64,000 bases of DNA, from positions 186,001 to 250,000 of the forward strand of contig JAGTJL010000005.1 in the NCBI GenBank assembly GCA_020746875.1, given 5' to 3'. Origin of the DNA: Rhexocercosporidium sp. MPI-PUGE-AT-0058. Taxonomy: Eukaryota; Ascomycota; Leotiomycetes; Helotiales. A program made the translations under genes and the position numbers. This document shows positions 1 through 10,704 of the stretch, in pieces (the first letter of the stretch is position 1; every line of letters begins with the position of its first letter). Below the pieces are notes generated by a model, which saw nothing but the letters and a program-made list of their open reading frames with translations, searched no databases and had not been told where the DNA came from.

Positions 1-1480
1 AAAGCGGAGAAATGAAAGCATCGTTTGCACTACAATTCTCTTTGGGTTGAGTATAAATTAATATAACCGCCTTGACAAGCATTTTTTCAATGGTGGAAAT
101 CCACGGAGAAAATCCGCAGTGTGACACTCGCTTGTTGGAGGTTGCCAGGATTCTCCAAGGGGACGACAGGGCAGGTTTCAAGTAAAAGATCTTCAAAGTC
201 CAAACTGTAAAGGGACCTCGCTTCTCCAAGAAGATTCTTATTAAAGAAGCGAGATCTTGCTATTGGTGCGCCTGGATGTTTCGGAAGATCGACTGCGAAA
301 AGACGCAAGAAGCTAGCAGGAACCCGAGAAGCCACAGTAAAATACACATATATCCGTGATCATCAAAGACACCCAAGTTACCATACTAACGTGGAGCAGA
401 TTCAGGAACTTGCAAATGATACCCCGCATTTGCTCGCGGGCGCAGTGTCAAAACAACCGCGCAACCAGCCAATTCGTTCCACGACAGTCACCTCCTCAGA
501 GTCGTCCCATCGTCCCATCTACGGGAATTGCGCGCCGCTGCTGCCGTATATTGAGGCTTTCCCACAAATCGGGAGTTGACAGGATAATACCTAGGTACTG
601 AATTTTGAGTTCGGATGTTAGCTCATGTTCTTTCAGCGTAATCTCTCTCGCTTCAGCCCCTGAATCGTTTACTTCTCGACATTTAGCTCAGTTCATGAAC
701 TGCAAATGATCAAACCCTCCGAAATAAAGGGATTGTCTCATTATCGAATGATTGCTTAAATAAAGTTGTCTCGTTTTATTGTATTCTGTTATCCTCTTTC
801 CTCATAGTCACGGGATGCCTTGCGCTAGAGTTTCCAGACTACTTCTTGACCAGTTCCGCGTCCAGGCCCTTGACATAGCCGTGAGGATGGTAGTAGGATG
901 AGCTTACCCCACAATCACGAAGAAGGCAACAGGTCCGCAACAACGACAAACTCCTTTGATCCCAGCTGATGTCAAATCCAAGCAACCCGCGGTAGTTGCA
1001 TCTCTTTTCCCAAGCCATAAATCGAAACTTGAGGGTGTGGACATTGAGTTGGTGGCATGATTTATCAAGCGTGGAAGATGTTGATGCCAAGGATATCCAG
1101 AGCTCAACGTTGTCGTTGTCGCCCGCCCGATGTGGCACCAGAGGAGGGAAGTAACGAAGAGAAATTTTCGGAAGGCACGACTCGACATGATGCTGCTGGC
1201 CATTTGAGTCGAATTGCTCGATCCTTTGGATGGATGCGGAATGTAATGAATGCGCGAATTTCAGACAGCCAGCCTCTTTTCTTTCTTGTGGTGGCACGTC
1301 TAGGAATAGCGCGCATCTGCACCGCCTCCTCTCTTCGTCGACGCTGGCAACTTCCGCTGCACTAGACTGGCTGTGCTTCACTATTGGACATCGATGTCCT
1401 CATGTTTCGAGTGATCGACTACCAGACGCCATGACATGGGAGCCCCCACCGAATTATCGTTCTCGCAAGGAAAATCCCTA
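1..1480. other. Left-edge stretch, no convincing gene
   Basis: I see no gene with a signal, domain or good splice pattern here. The longest open frame (839-1381, minus, 180 codons) has no recognisable motif and overlaps comparable open frames on the other strand. It is more likely chance or a piece of a spliced gene that I could not reconstruct. Confidence 0.4.
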
Positions 1481-2580
1481 TTATTTCTCGGTTTGATGGG
1501 CTTCAGAATCGTCCGATTCTTCCCGCTGGGATGGTTCCTCTTCTTTATCTTCTGGTGCCGAATTATCTTGAGTCCGAACAATCGCGATACTACTGTCCTC
1601 GATTTGAGATTCCTGCCTTGTAGCGATCCGAGCTGATGACTCCTCATCTTCAATGTCTTCTTGATCAAAGTCGGATCCGCGATGACGACGAGAATGACGA
1701 AGGCAATATAACAAAAGTCTTAGACACGCAATCAGTAAAGGTTTGGGGACAGGAGTATAACAATCTCACACGACAAGTAGGATACATCCTACGATGACAC
1801 CGACCGCTATGATTCCGTTCTTTTGGCTTAGGGTCAGATCTTGGAAAGTCAGATTCCGTGGTCCATAAAATTGAATGCATTGGGGAGGAGATTCTAACCT
1901 GCAACTCCTGGCGTATTCCCTGTTGAAGTGCTGGAATTTGTGGTCGGCCTTGATGAGTAGGAGGTGGTCGTGCTGGTTCTCGTGAACAGTCCAGAAGTAC
2001 TTGAGCCGGATATCCCAGCAGTGGGTTCTCTACTCGATGTGACTGCTGGTGTCTGCGTGTCGTTGGCTGTCGTAAGGACTCCAGATACACCGGCAAGTGG
2101 AAGCGAGGCACTTGAAATAACAAATCGAGACGATGAACAATGATCTACCAGGCTACTAAAATACGGATACCGTGAAGGGGCTACATTTGAAGCGACGTTT
2201 GCACAATCGACGACTGCGCTGTAAAGCGATGCTGGAGCCCAGCTGGTGCTACCGGTGTAGCAAAGACAAGTTGCCTGTTGCGCTGGATTCAGTTGATTAA
2301 AGCTTGTGGTTGCATTCTCGCAAGATGAGAGAACAGATGAGTAGTATATGCATGGTGCGTATGTGGAAAGGGGGTTTGATAATGTCGATGTCGTTGGACT
2401 GGGCACTGGAGTTGATGGGCCTGGGGTAGCTGTTTGGCGTGGAAACTTCGCAAGAAACTGACGACTAGACCTAGCATCTCCAGTTTGTTCTCCTCCACAA
2501 CTACTCGCGAACAGAAAAGCAAGAATGAGACAATTCCGAGCCGCAGAAAGCATGTTGTAGTTCAATGATGGAGATTTCAC
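1481..2580 (-). CDS. Secreted/one-pass membrane protein, Ser/Thr-rich
   Basis: Three exons (2580-1899, 1839-1770, 1718-1481) join into about 329 residues. Both introns have good signals (CTGAC before the first acceptor, a GTGAGA second donor). The N-terminus is a hydrophobic signal peptide, and the start could also be the second ATG at about 2553. A six-cysteine region follows (residues about 75-155), then a long Ser/Thr-rich stretch typical of O-mannosylated wall proteins. Exon 2 encodes a transmembrane helix (GIIAVGVIVGCILLVV), and exon 3 continues into a basic stop-transfer run and an acidic cytosolic tail. This layout recalls fungal wall-stress sensors (Wsc/Mid2 style), but I recognise no WSC domain, so the sensor role is inference. 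It is divergent from the seven-pass membrane gene at 2926. Confidence 0.75.
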
Positions 2581-2925
2581 CTGATTGTATGTCCGGAACC
2601 CCGAAATATGAGAACGATCCAGTGAAGAATGTCGACCTTTTGCTGCGTGCTATTTATCAGGGCCGGGGAGTTGTCAGTCTTGGTGTGCTCGCTGCACAGC
2701 ACAGCCTCATTTCCTGCATACCAACAGTGGGAAATCCGCCCGACCATCTCACGGACAGCTGTGATTGGATTGTTTCGGTCTGAAACACTGGAATTTTCAG
2801 CTGACTCTTAAAGCCTGGCCATTTAGTGATAGGCTTCCAGGACACTGCCTGGATGTGCTGGACAAAACCACTCCACATGTCGATGGAATCTCAGGATCTG
2901 TCCTCAAACACACCAAACGGTCAAC
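2581..2925. promoter_or_regulatory. Shared divergent promoter region
   Basis: This 345 bp gap separates the starts of two genes pointing away from each other (2580 minus and 2926 plus), so it must hold both promoters. I see no clear TATA box or repeated operator. Confidence 0.5.
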
Positions 2926-4196
2926 ATGACCTCTCCATCCAACAGCTTTGCCAATTGCTCTCTTTTGGGAGGTAGGACCAACTTCCAAAGCTATATCCAG
3001 ACTGTGAACAGCACAACTGGGTTTTCGGTGTCTCTCCTGGAGGCCTGTAAAGGTGAAATATGCAATTCTCTCTGGGGAGATGGAAATGGAGACATTTCAG
3101 GCATCGGAGTAAGTTTAAACTCTTCCAAGCTCATACTTGATTAACGCCTGAACAGATGGTCGTCGGGTATTTCCTCGCCTCGATCCTTGGTCTAGTTTTT
3201 ACTGCCCTCCTCGCTCTTACATCCCAGATTCCCACACCCCAACGCAAGGTCTTGATTTCTGGCTTCAAAACCTATTTCAACTCTCTCATATACTTCTCTG
3301 CAAGCATTCAGATCGCTAGTCTTATCGTTCTTATTCGGAAAGACTTCGGCATCTCCGCCAACGGACTGGGTGGGTTCACAGTACAAATCACTTGGGCCGT
3401 AGCTCTCCTCTGTATGCTGCCTTTACTATACCCGATGGTGGCGCTCCCTCACTACGACGGGGACTATAGATTGGAAGAAGGGAGAAAATATCGTTTAGCA
3501 TTGTTTGAATCGTGCTGGTGTCTATGGGTGTACCCATTCATTAGCAGCATGATTGGTATTTTAGCTCCAAGTCAGGTTGGCTCTGGTGCCGGCCCAGATC
3601 AAACGACAATCGTGACCGCTGATGAATGGGCAGTACTTAGAAGCTTGTGCATGGAGGGGGTACATGAGCTGAGTAATGCGGAGGAGAAAGCGCTGCAGGG
3701 TTTTGTCGTGCTTGACGGGCTGATTGTCACTCTCTTCGGTTTCATTTTACTTCTCTGGTTCATCATAACTCAAATCCCACAGCTTCAGAGCTCCGCAAAT
3801 GCCATCAAAGCATACTTTTCAGAAGAAATATTTCCACAGAATCGGAAACGAGTCGTAACGGCGATACTTTTGTTGATTGTCCTTCCGACCCTCACTATTC
3901 CGCATTTTTGGGGGATTATGCGGTTGAGAAGCATCCAGCAGCAAATGGCGGAGGGGAGTCGCGGCGTGTATACTGATAATCAGTGGACATTCGGGCAGGT
4001 TGTGAGTTTCATGATATTTGTTCCTGTTGTCGTCGAGATGGTGCGAACGTGGTACAGAGAGCGAAGACTAGAGAAGGAAGAGGCAAGAAAAAGGCGGATT
4101 GGGAAGAGGAGAACCAAGCCAAGCAGAGAAGAATCTGGAGAGCTGGCTTCTACACCCTCAGTTCGGGCTGCGGCCTTAGAGGGATCTCGAGAGTGA
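2926..4196 (+). CDS. Seven-pass membrane protein, function unknown
   Basis: Two exons (2926-3108 and 3156-4196) give 407 residues. The 47 nt intron has a GTAAGT donor and a CAG acceptor, in phase 0. The short N-terminus holds three cysteines and possible N-glycosylation sites (NCS, NST), so it probably faces outside. About seven hydrophobic helices follow, starting YFLASILGLVF and ending VVSFMIFVPVVVEMV. The C-terminus is a strongly basic, then Ser/Glu-rich cytosolic tail (KKEEARKRR-like). Seven helices and a charged tail resemble a receptor, but no known GPCR signature is visible. It shares its promoter region with the mucin-like gene at 2580. Confidence 0.75.
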
Positions 4197-5500
4197 CGAC
4201 GATTATGAGTTGGTGCTTGCGGAAGCTCGGGTTCTCAAACGAACGCAAACAATCCTCCTACTACCCACCGTCACTGCGCCACCAACCGCAACGGCTCATC
4301 CGTTATACCCCAGGGTCTAATCGAAGCATAAAGATTGACACGGCTCCCTATGAGATAAATAGAAAAGTAAAGGGTTCCTTTTTTTCCCCCTCCTACTTTT
4401 CTCCCCACTGAGAATGCACCATTCTCGGCAACCAACCCAGGCGTCTCGATTTAAACAAAGAAACTCGACCTAGAAATCGCGAGATCATTCGACCGCAATT
4501 CTCAGAACAAAGAATTATCTGCGAGAAACGGTATCAATATCACTAGAATGTTCCGTTCACATCCTTTTGCCCAAGGCATAAAAGCTTCGCAAAACAATCC
4601 TCCATCTCTGATCTTCGCCAGATTCTCTGCATTCGCGAGATCTCACACAGTCACTTCCTCACCACTCTTCTTCGTTCACTGTATACCTAAATTTACCAGA
4701 GGATCATCAAGCTTTCCATTCTGACAACTCGCTCGCACCTACTCTGCGCTTTACCATCGAAACTCCACTTCCCACAAGCACGCAAATCTTCAAAGACAAA
4801 CCACAACCCACAACCCACACCGCAGTCTCCCTCGGATGCCAGCCGGCCCACCCCGGCTCCACAAACCCTGGGGCCACTTCGCGCTCTGCGCCTGCAAGCG
4901 ATGCAAGCGCTTCCGCCTCAGCGTCACCCAGCGGCTCGCGGGACATTACGCGGCGTGCCGATGCGGGATCTGCGACCCTGCGCGCTGGAGAGAAGGCCGG
5001 AAGAGCGAGGAGGGCATGGAGGTTGATGCGGGGTTACGGAGGTGTGTTAGGGGTAGGATGGGTTTCGAGATGGAGTGAAGGAATTGGTGGGTTGAGGAAG
5101 GGTGTGAGTGTGGGCGGTGCTGAGGGCGGGGTTCTGTATTTTGGTTTCGCGGTGGAAGGCTGATATTTGGATTTGGGGATGATATTGCTTTAAGGATGAA
5201 AGGGGAAGTGACTTTGCATATCAAGTACAGTACACTCGCTGGGTACTGGTCTTAATACACTTGTTGACCCTCCACCTTTGTCGTCTACCTAGCTCGTGCA
5301 AACTCATCGAAGCCCTTTGCGAAGTACAGCGGTTCGCTCTTACAGGAACATCTCCAACAAGACCGCAACCCTGCCAGCGCTGCTCACTTCCCCGGTCCAC
5401 TCCCATTCCTAGCTTTCCAAACCCATCGATATTCTGTTTCAAAGCATTGAACGTTTCAGCCAGACAAGAACCCCAATGCTACCACAATGCTACCATCAAG
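4197..5500. other. Gap with only weak open frames
   Basis: This 1.3 kb gap lies between a plus gene and a minus gene that converge. A plus frame at 4836-5078 (80 codons, several CxxC-like pairs such as CACKRC and CRCGIC) and a minus frame at 4707-4946 overlap each other. At most one could be real, and neither has a recognisable domain. C-rich, TC-rich sequence at 4560-4830 looks like a promoter or UTR for a possible plus-strand gene. Confidence 0.3.
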
Positions 5501-6421
5501 TCACTTCCCCTCCTTCGTAACCCAAAGCCAAACAACCGGTTTCTGACCCGGCAGTCCCGTGCGATTCTTCGCCCGCCCAAACTCACTAATCCTTTTCTTA
5601 GCCCTATCCTTATCATCACCCACAATGCGCATGCCACTCGCCCAACTCCCATTCCCCTTCTCGGTGACCTCATACAAGATATTCTTCTTCCGATCCTCAT
5701 TGTACACCCAATATTCTGCGTCAGCTCTTTCATCGTCGTGTTGCACGGCACCATGAGCTTGACGTGCGATGAGTTGTCTTCTCTGTAGACTTTGATCTGC
5801 CAGGGCCTTTCGACGGTTTTGAACTCGTGGATGAGCACATTTTCGGATAGGCCCGCTCTTGAATTGCCCTCCTGTTAATCCAGATAGCAAACCCGCCAAT
5901 GACGCATGCTGATTACCACAACCGCATCCATCATCATGTTCCCTCTCCGGCTCCCGATTATCCACATCTACCGTCGCGCCAAGCTCAATCAATGTCCTCA
6001 CCGCGTCAATCAACCCTCCTTTCGCAGCGTAGTGCATTGGAGTATTACAGACGCAATCACGCGGGTTGGGATCCGCGCCGTGGGAGACTAGGAGTTGTAT
6101 GATTCCGACTCTGTCGCCTTCTCCGCTGGTGATGGCTTTGTGGAGGGGTGTTTCGTGTGTTTCTCTAGTGGTGGCGTTAATGTCGTAGTCGGATTTTGTT
6201 AGAATGGAGCGGATTTGGTTAATGTCGAGCCTTTCGGCGGCTACGTGGAGGGGTGTCCATTTGTCTGAGATTTGCCATTCGTCCGTTAGGGCGAAGGGAT
6301 CGTTGGGTGATTCTTTTTCTTCTTGGTATAGCTCCTCTGTTTTTGGACACGAGACGGAGCCGGTGTGCTGGTCGGCAATGGTGACGACTAGAAAGTTGTT
6401 TGGGGAGAGGAGCAACTTCAA
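5501..6421 (-). CDS. Ankyrin-repeat protein with conserved-looking C-terminal domain
   Basis: The N-terminal half carries ankyrin repeats, with the hallmarks TPLHVAAERL, TPLHKAITSG, LLVSHGADPN and TPMHYAAKGG. They lie at about residues 55-160, usually a protein-binding scaffold. A single frame is open throughout, but its middle (about 5870-5740) reads as low-quality protein. A neighbouring frame there gives a plausible globular segment (WQIKVYREDNSSHVKL). The original frame resumes convincingly with AEYWVYNEDRKKNILYE. The first switch is explained by a 61 nt intron (donor GTAATC at about 5916, acceptor AG at about 5856). The return to the first frame has no good intron, so a 1 nt indel near 5730 is possible. 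The C-terminal domain is unidentified; an RA/ubiquitin-like fold is a guess. Confidence 0.65.
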   Translation of the reverse strand: MKLLLSPNNFLVVTIADQHTGSVSCPKTEELYQEEKESPNDPFALTDEWQISDKWTPLHVAAERLDINQIRSILTKSDYDINATTRETHETPLHKAITSGEGDRVGIIQLLVSHGADPNPRDCVCNTPMHYAAKGGLIDAVRTLIELGATVDVDNREPEREHDDGCGCGNQHASLAGLLSGLTGGQFKSGPIRKCAHPRVQNRRKALADQSLQRRQLIARQAHGAVQHDDERADAEYWVYNEDRKKNILYEVTEKGNGSWASGMRIVGDDKDRAKKRISEFGRAKNRTGLPGQKPVVWLWVTKEGK

Positions 6422-7054
6422 ATTTTGTTGCTATCAATGCGCAGCAAATGCAAGCTATGAAACCCCCCTTGGGCAAAGAGTAACAAATAAATAAGACCTC
6501 CCAAGCTGAAGTCAATTCTAGCTACGAATTGTTGCTTCCAAGATTCTCAACGGATGAATCGATGCTGTGAATACTTATACAGAAAGAGTAGTTTCAAGAC
6601 AGGGGCAGATTCTACGAAAACAAAGAACATGTCTATTTATATCGAGGCTCCCACGATTTAAGGTATCACTAAACTAGAATTCTCTGTTGTGGCTGTGGCT
6701 GAGACTTCAGCTCTCGCTACACCACCCGGAGGCTTGCTTGATATTTCCAGGCGGAAACATTCATAACAAAACTAAGCGAGGTCTTTCCCCCAACATTGCA
6801 CTTTTGAAAGGAAAATGCCCGATAACATTGCACTACAGGATATTCTTATTTGCTGCTAAAAGAGATCATTGAGTTCTCGTTCTCTTTCTGCGTTAATTTA
6901 ACTTTCTCTATGGATCCAATGCAGTGTGCTGGTGAGCCAGGCTATGGAACCCCTTCTTAGTACCTGTCAATTGACATCTCCTTTTTATTCAACTCAGTAT
7001 ATCTTACAACCTCGTCTACAGCATGACTCTCCGGTAAATACATTTCCGTTCCAG
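6422..7054. other. Intergenic, no gene seen
   Basis: This 633 bp region lies upstream of the ankyrin gene and downstream of the ZZ-finger gene, both on the minus strand. It should hold the ankyrin gene promoter and the ZZ gene 3' end. The open frames inside are short and featureless. Confidence 0.5.
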
Positions 7055-8774
7055 CTAATCAGTTCCATATAAATCTTCCGTGGAAGGTTTCTTGGCTGAT
7101 AGCTCGTCCCTCTTCAGTTTCTCGACGCTCTTTTTCTCGGTATTCTGGGTTGTCTTTTCTGATATCTTCGCGATTTCTGGGTTCGCATCTTTGTCTTCCT
7201 CATATCCCTGGGTCTGCTCCCCCTCCTTCTTTGGTTCAAATCCTTCTCCTTGTGTGGGAGCGTCGATTTTCATCTCTCCTCCCCCGAGCTGAAACGGAAT
7301 TGCGGGAGATCCGATAGTTATTGGCGAGACTATGTTTCCTGTTTCGATTGGTTGAGGAGTATTTGAGGAGCTGGATCTTGCGTGAGGTTTGGGTTCTTCA
7401 GACTCCTTCCTCTCATCTCCTTTGGTCTCCTTTGTCGTTAATATGCTAGTTGATTTGGCGATAGAGACCTTCCCATTCTCTTTGATCGCCTCCTCTGACG
7501 CTCTCACTCTGTTCTCTTTGTGTTCCTTCTCTGCCACCTCTACCTCCAGTGTTTCCGTCTCTCCGTCAAGTAACTTTGCGGTTGATTTCTTGGGGAGCAC
7601 ATCCCTCGGGATATCCCCCAACTCCTCCCAAATACCATATTCCTTCACCACCTTCCCCAAATATCCATGTGCCTTCGTTGGATCTTTCAGATATTTCACC
7701 GCACACACATCGATGAAACCCTGCCGTGAGATCATCGGCATGTTCGCATTAAAGCGCAAAGAATTCCTGATTTTGCCCTCGACTGCAGATTGAGGTTCTT
7801 CGTCTGAGGAATCGGAGGGGTCTCTGACGCGGACGCTGAGGTTATGCGATATGGAGAGGTCATTGAAGTAGAGGCTTAACTCGAGATCGGCTACTTCTTT
7901 GCTGTGTTCGCTTTCTTCTCTGTCTAGAGCTTTCTTCCCTGATATTGTGTCAATTTTTATTCTTTCTTCTGGGACCGAGTGATGGGAAACGGGTGAAGTA
8001 CTTACAAATATTCAATTCTGTACAACCCTGCATCTCCAAGAATTGTGAATAGACTTCCGGGCTCAAGAATCCCGTATGCCCGGGATCTAAGTGACTGAAG
8101 ATTTTGCTCATCAAAGTGACGAAGATGGGTGTCGGTGTCCAGTCTGATTCAAACATTGCTCCCCATTTCTCTGGTTGTGTGTATGAAGGGGTTGTCGCAA
8201 CTGTGCTGTCTACCCTTTCAATGCCTCTTTTAATGGATCTCGGTGGCGAAGGGGGAAGTCCTTTCTTCTCGAAATGCGAAGTTGCATTTTTATCGCCGTC
8301 GTCAGAAGCATTACTTCCTGGAATATCTTTTGGTTCCATGATATTCATCGTCACTCCTGCGCCTTCACCCTTAGGCGATTTCTTGTTCTTCTTCTCCAGG
8401 GGTGCTTTCATGATGCTCCACAGTGCACTCCAATTGGCAGCTCCCAGCTCTGGCTCTTTCCCCTTTCGTTTCCCCTGTAGGTCCTGCTCGGGGTCTTCAT
8501 TAAGGACCAACTTCGTTCTCGGCGGGAGCGCAGGAGGTGGCCTTGGTGCGAAACCTGGAGGTAAAGGAACCACGACGCCCGACTGCTTGAAAACCATCGT
8601 GGAGTGCGAATTGGTGTGCGGTCGATTGAAGGCTTTAATAACGTAGCAGTTTGCACAGAGATGATAGTTCAGGCAGCTATGGCATGTAACTCTAGCGAGA
8701 TGTGTACGGATTTCGAAGGTACAGCTGTTGCAGGCGTAGAGCTCTTGGTCTTGGGGGTCAGATGCGTCTACCAT
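7055..8774 (-). CDS. ZZ-type zinc-finger protein with EF-hand-like segment
   Basis: Two exons (8774-8006 and 7938-7055) give 550 residues, with a GTAAGT donor and a phase 1 join. Residues about 14-60 form a ZZ zinc finger: CNSC, CHSC and CANC pairs, then a terminal HTNSH pair. ZZ fingers bind protein or histone tails. A proline-rich linker follows (GVVVPLPPGFAPRPPPALPP). Then comes a segment like a degenerate EF-hand (IFSHLDPGHTGFLSPEVY, about residues 225-245). After the intron, a conserved-looking region (SRQGFIDVCAVKYLKDP) runs into a disordered Lys/Glu/Pro tail. Many fungal genomes carry such ZZ proteins of unknown role, so no specific function is claimed. Confidence 0.85.
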
Positions 8775-9351
8775 TTTGAGGTGGTTGGTATGAATCCCGA
8801 ACTAAGCTCTGTCGAAAAAGGAATGAAAATGTGGTAGAATAAGATGGGATACAAAAAACTTCTTGAGGTGTTTCCCCTGGTGTCACAGATCTGTGGTGTA
8901 AACTTTGGCAGGGGAAGCTTTATTTAACCTTGTTTGATAATGTGTTGTCAATCATCAAAGCGGGTAACATACTAAGTATGTATCTCTGTAAAAGACGCAC
9001 ATTGGCTAGTTTAGGAAAATAAGCATTCTTGAATCTTTTATGAAACGGGAAGTGAAAAGTGCCGGAGCGATCTGAGCGTGCTGGCATCCGATCGGGATGC
9101 TGTTTCACACGATCAAGCGAGTCAACAAACTCGGAGAGAAAGGAGATACAAGGGAGACAAGGAAAACACAACGTTGTTTGAAGACTCAGAAGCAGGCGAC
9201 TTGGAATAAATTTCTTGGTTGAGAATTCATGTGCTCTCAAGTATTTGGGACTAGAGCTCAACTTTCATTCTTATTAACGGCAGTATCTTTCCACCTCCCA
9301 TCATCACAAGAAAGGAATCCCAATCACAAAAGTCTCACTCATAAGCAACGA
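8775..9351. other. Intergenic, no gene seen
   Basis: This 577 bp spacer lies between the ZZ-finger gene start and the 3' end of the dehydrogenase. The minus open frame at 8920-9261 has no domain and no splice support. It is probably promoter and UTR sequence. Confidence 0.5.
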
Positions 9352-10322
9352 TCATAGCTTGCACTCCGAACCAGCCAGGATTTTCTCAGTCCATTCCCAC
9401 AGGTCTGCAGCCAAATTCATATTTCTTGCCACCTCGGTCCCCGCCACCTTTTGCCCGACAGGGTAGTACAACTCTCCAGACACCACACCCTTTGCAGTTG
9501 CAGCCCAAAGCTGGTTATGTGCTCCTTCTTCGACGTCGACCCCTACAAAGTACGTGAAGGCGGGCGCTAGAAGTCTAGCCAGCAGGAAGCTTTTGCGCAT
9601 AGTAACCTGTAAATCCGTCTTCACGACTCCAGGGTGCACTGCCACGACTTTGATAGACGGGTACCTTTTTGCAAGCTCCTTAGAGTAGAGTATATTGGCT
9701 AGTTTGGATTGAGCGTATCGCGTTATGGCTGTGCCAGGTTGATCTGCTTTACGCAAGTTGTCGAATTGAATTCCTTCCAATGGTGCCCGCTTGTGAGAGT
9801 CGGATGTCAAGCTAATGATACGCACATCTGAGCCAGGCTTCTCGGCTGTGGCAAGCATGAGAGGTAGAAGTAGTTTAGTGAGTAGAGCATGGCCGACATG
9901 GTTGGTGCCAAATTGGATCTCGAAGCCATCAACTGTCAACCCTGGTGGAACAGCCATGATGCCTGCATTATTCATCAGGATATCTAGACGAGTATTGGAG
10001 GATAGAAACAGTTTTGAGGCCGCGAGAACGGAGCTGAGCGATGCAAGATCCATTTGGATGAGTTCATATTTAACATTAGGTACGATTTTGGCGATAGTTT
10101 GGATAGCTGCGAAGCCTTTGGGTTTGTCTCGTGAAGCGATGATAATTTTGGATGGGTTGTGCTTTGCTAGTTTGAGGGCTGATTCTTTCCCCAGGCCGGC
10201 GTTTCCTATGTACCACGTAAATATGTGAAGAAATGGCGACAAATGGACACAATACCTCCTGTGATGAAAATGACTTTCCCGGAAAGATCAGGGATATCCG
10301 TTGCTGGGTTGAAAGAAGCCAT
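9352..10322 (-). CDS. Short-chain dehydrogenase/reductase
   Basis: Two exons (10322-10256 and 10205-9352) give 306 residues. The 50 nt intron interrupts the cofactor motif, which is restored by splicing as ITGGNAGLGKES (TGxxxGxG, residues about 19-30). Other SDR hallmarks are NNAG at the end of beta 4 and the active-site YAQSK with an upstream serine in ISLTSDS. The HPGVVKTDL segment is typical of the retinol-dehydrogenase/WWOX-like branch in fungi. It should be an NAD(P)-dependent oxidoreductase with unknown substrate. It is divergent from the regulator gene at 10705, which may be chance. Confidence 0.9.
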
Positions 10323-10704
10323 TATGCTTTGAGCTGTAATTAGGTGGTGACAAGCGAAAACAGAGCAGGAAATGGAGTCGTACTTATGCTTTGCTGCAAA
10401 TATCTTGACGGACTTAAGCATGCAAGACGGAGTATCGGACGATGTGCAACTACTTATGTCCAGGCATCTAGCCACTTATGGGTCATGGTCACTTGAAATT
10501 TCTAGCTCTTTTGAGAGAGCAAGATGTAAGATCCTAACCCGTGAAGAATACTTCGGCAAATGTAAACAGGGTCACACAGACGAGACCGGATTAGGGAAGT
10601 GGATCGAGTAAGACCTAACCATATTAAGCGAATGTTTCAGGGGAAGAGCTGAGCTCAGCCAGTAAGCGAGGGCTCTTGAAAATACCCCAGGCTTTAGGCC
10701 CAAC
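10323..10704. promoter_or_regulatory. Divergent promoter region (dehydrogenase / regulator)
   Basis: This 382 bp lies between the starts of the dehydrogenase (minus) and the fungal-specific regulator (plus) and should carry both promoters. No clear operator repeat was found. Confidence 0.4.

Noticed and set aside
839..1381. 180-codon open frame on the minus strand
   Set aside because: No domain, no signal, and open frames of similar length overlap it on the other strand.
3983..4411. Plus-strand open frame overlapping the seven-pass membrane gene
   Set aside because: It is a shadow of the real frame, Lys/Arg-rich from the basic tail codons.
4707..5224. Overlapping small open frames with CxxC-like pairs
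   Set aside because: Both strands are open over the same bases, and no recognisable zinc-binding domain or splice support exists.
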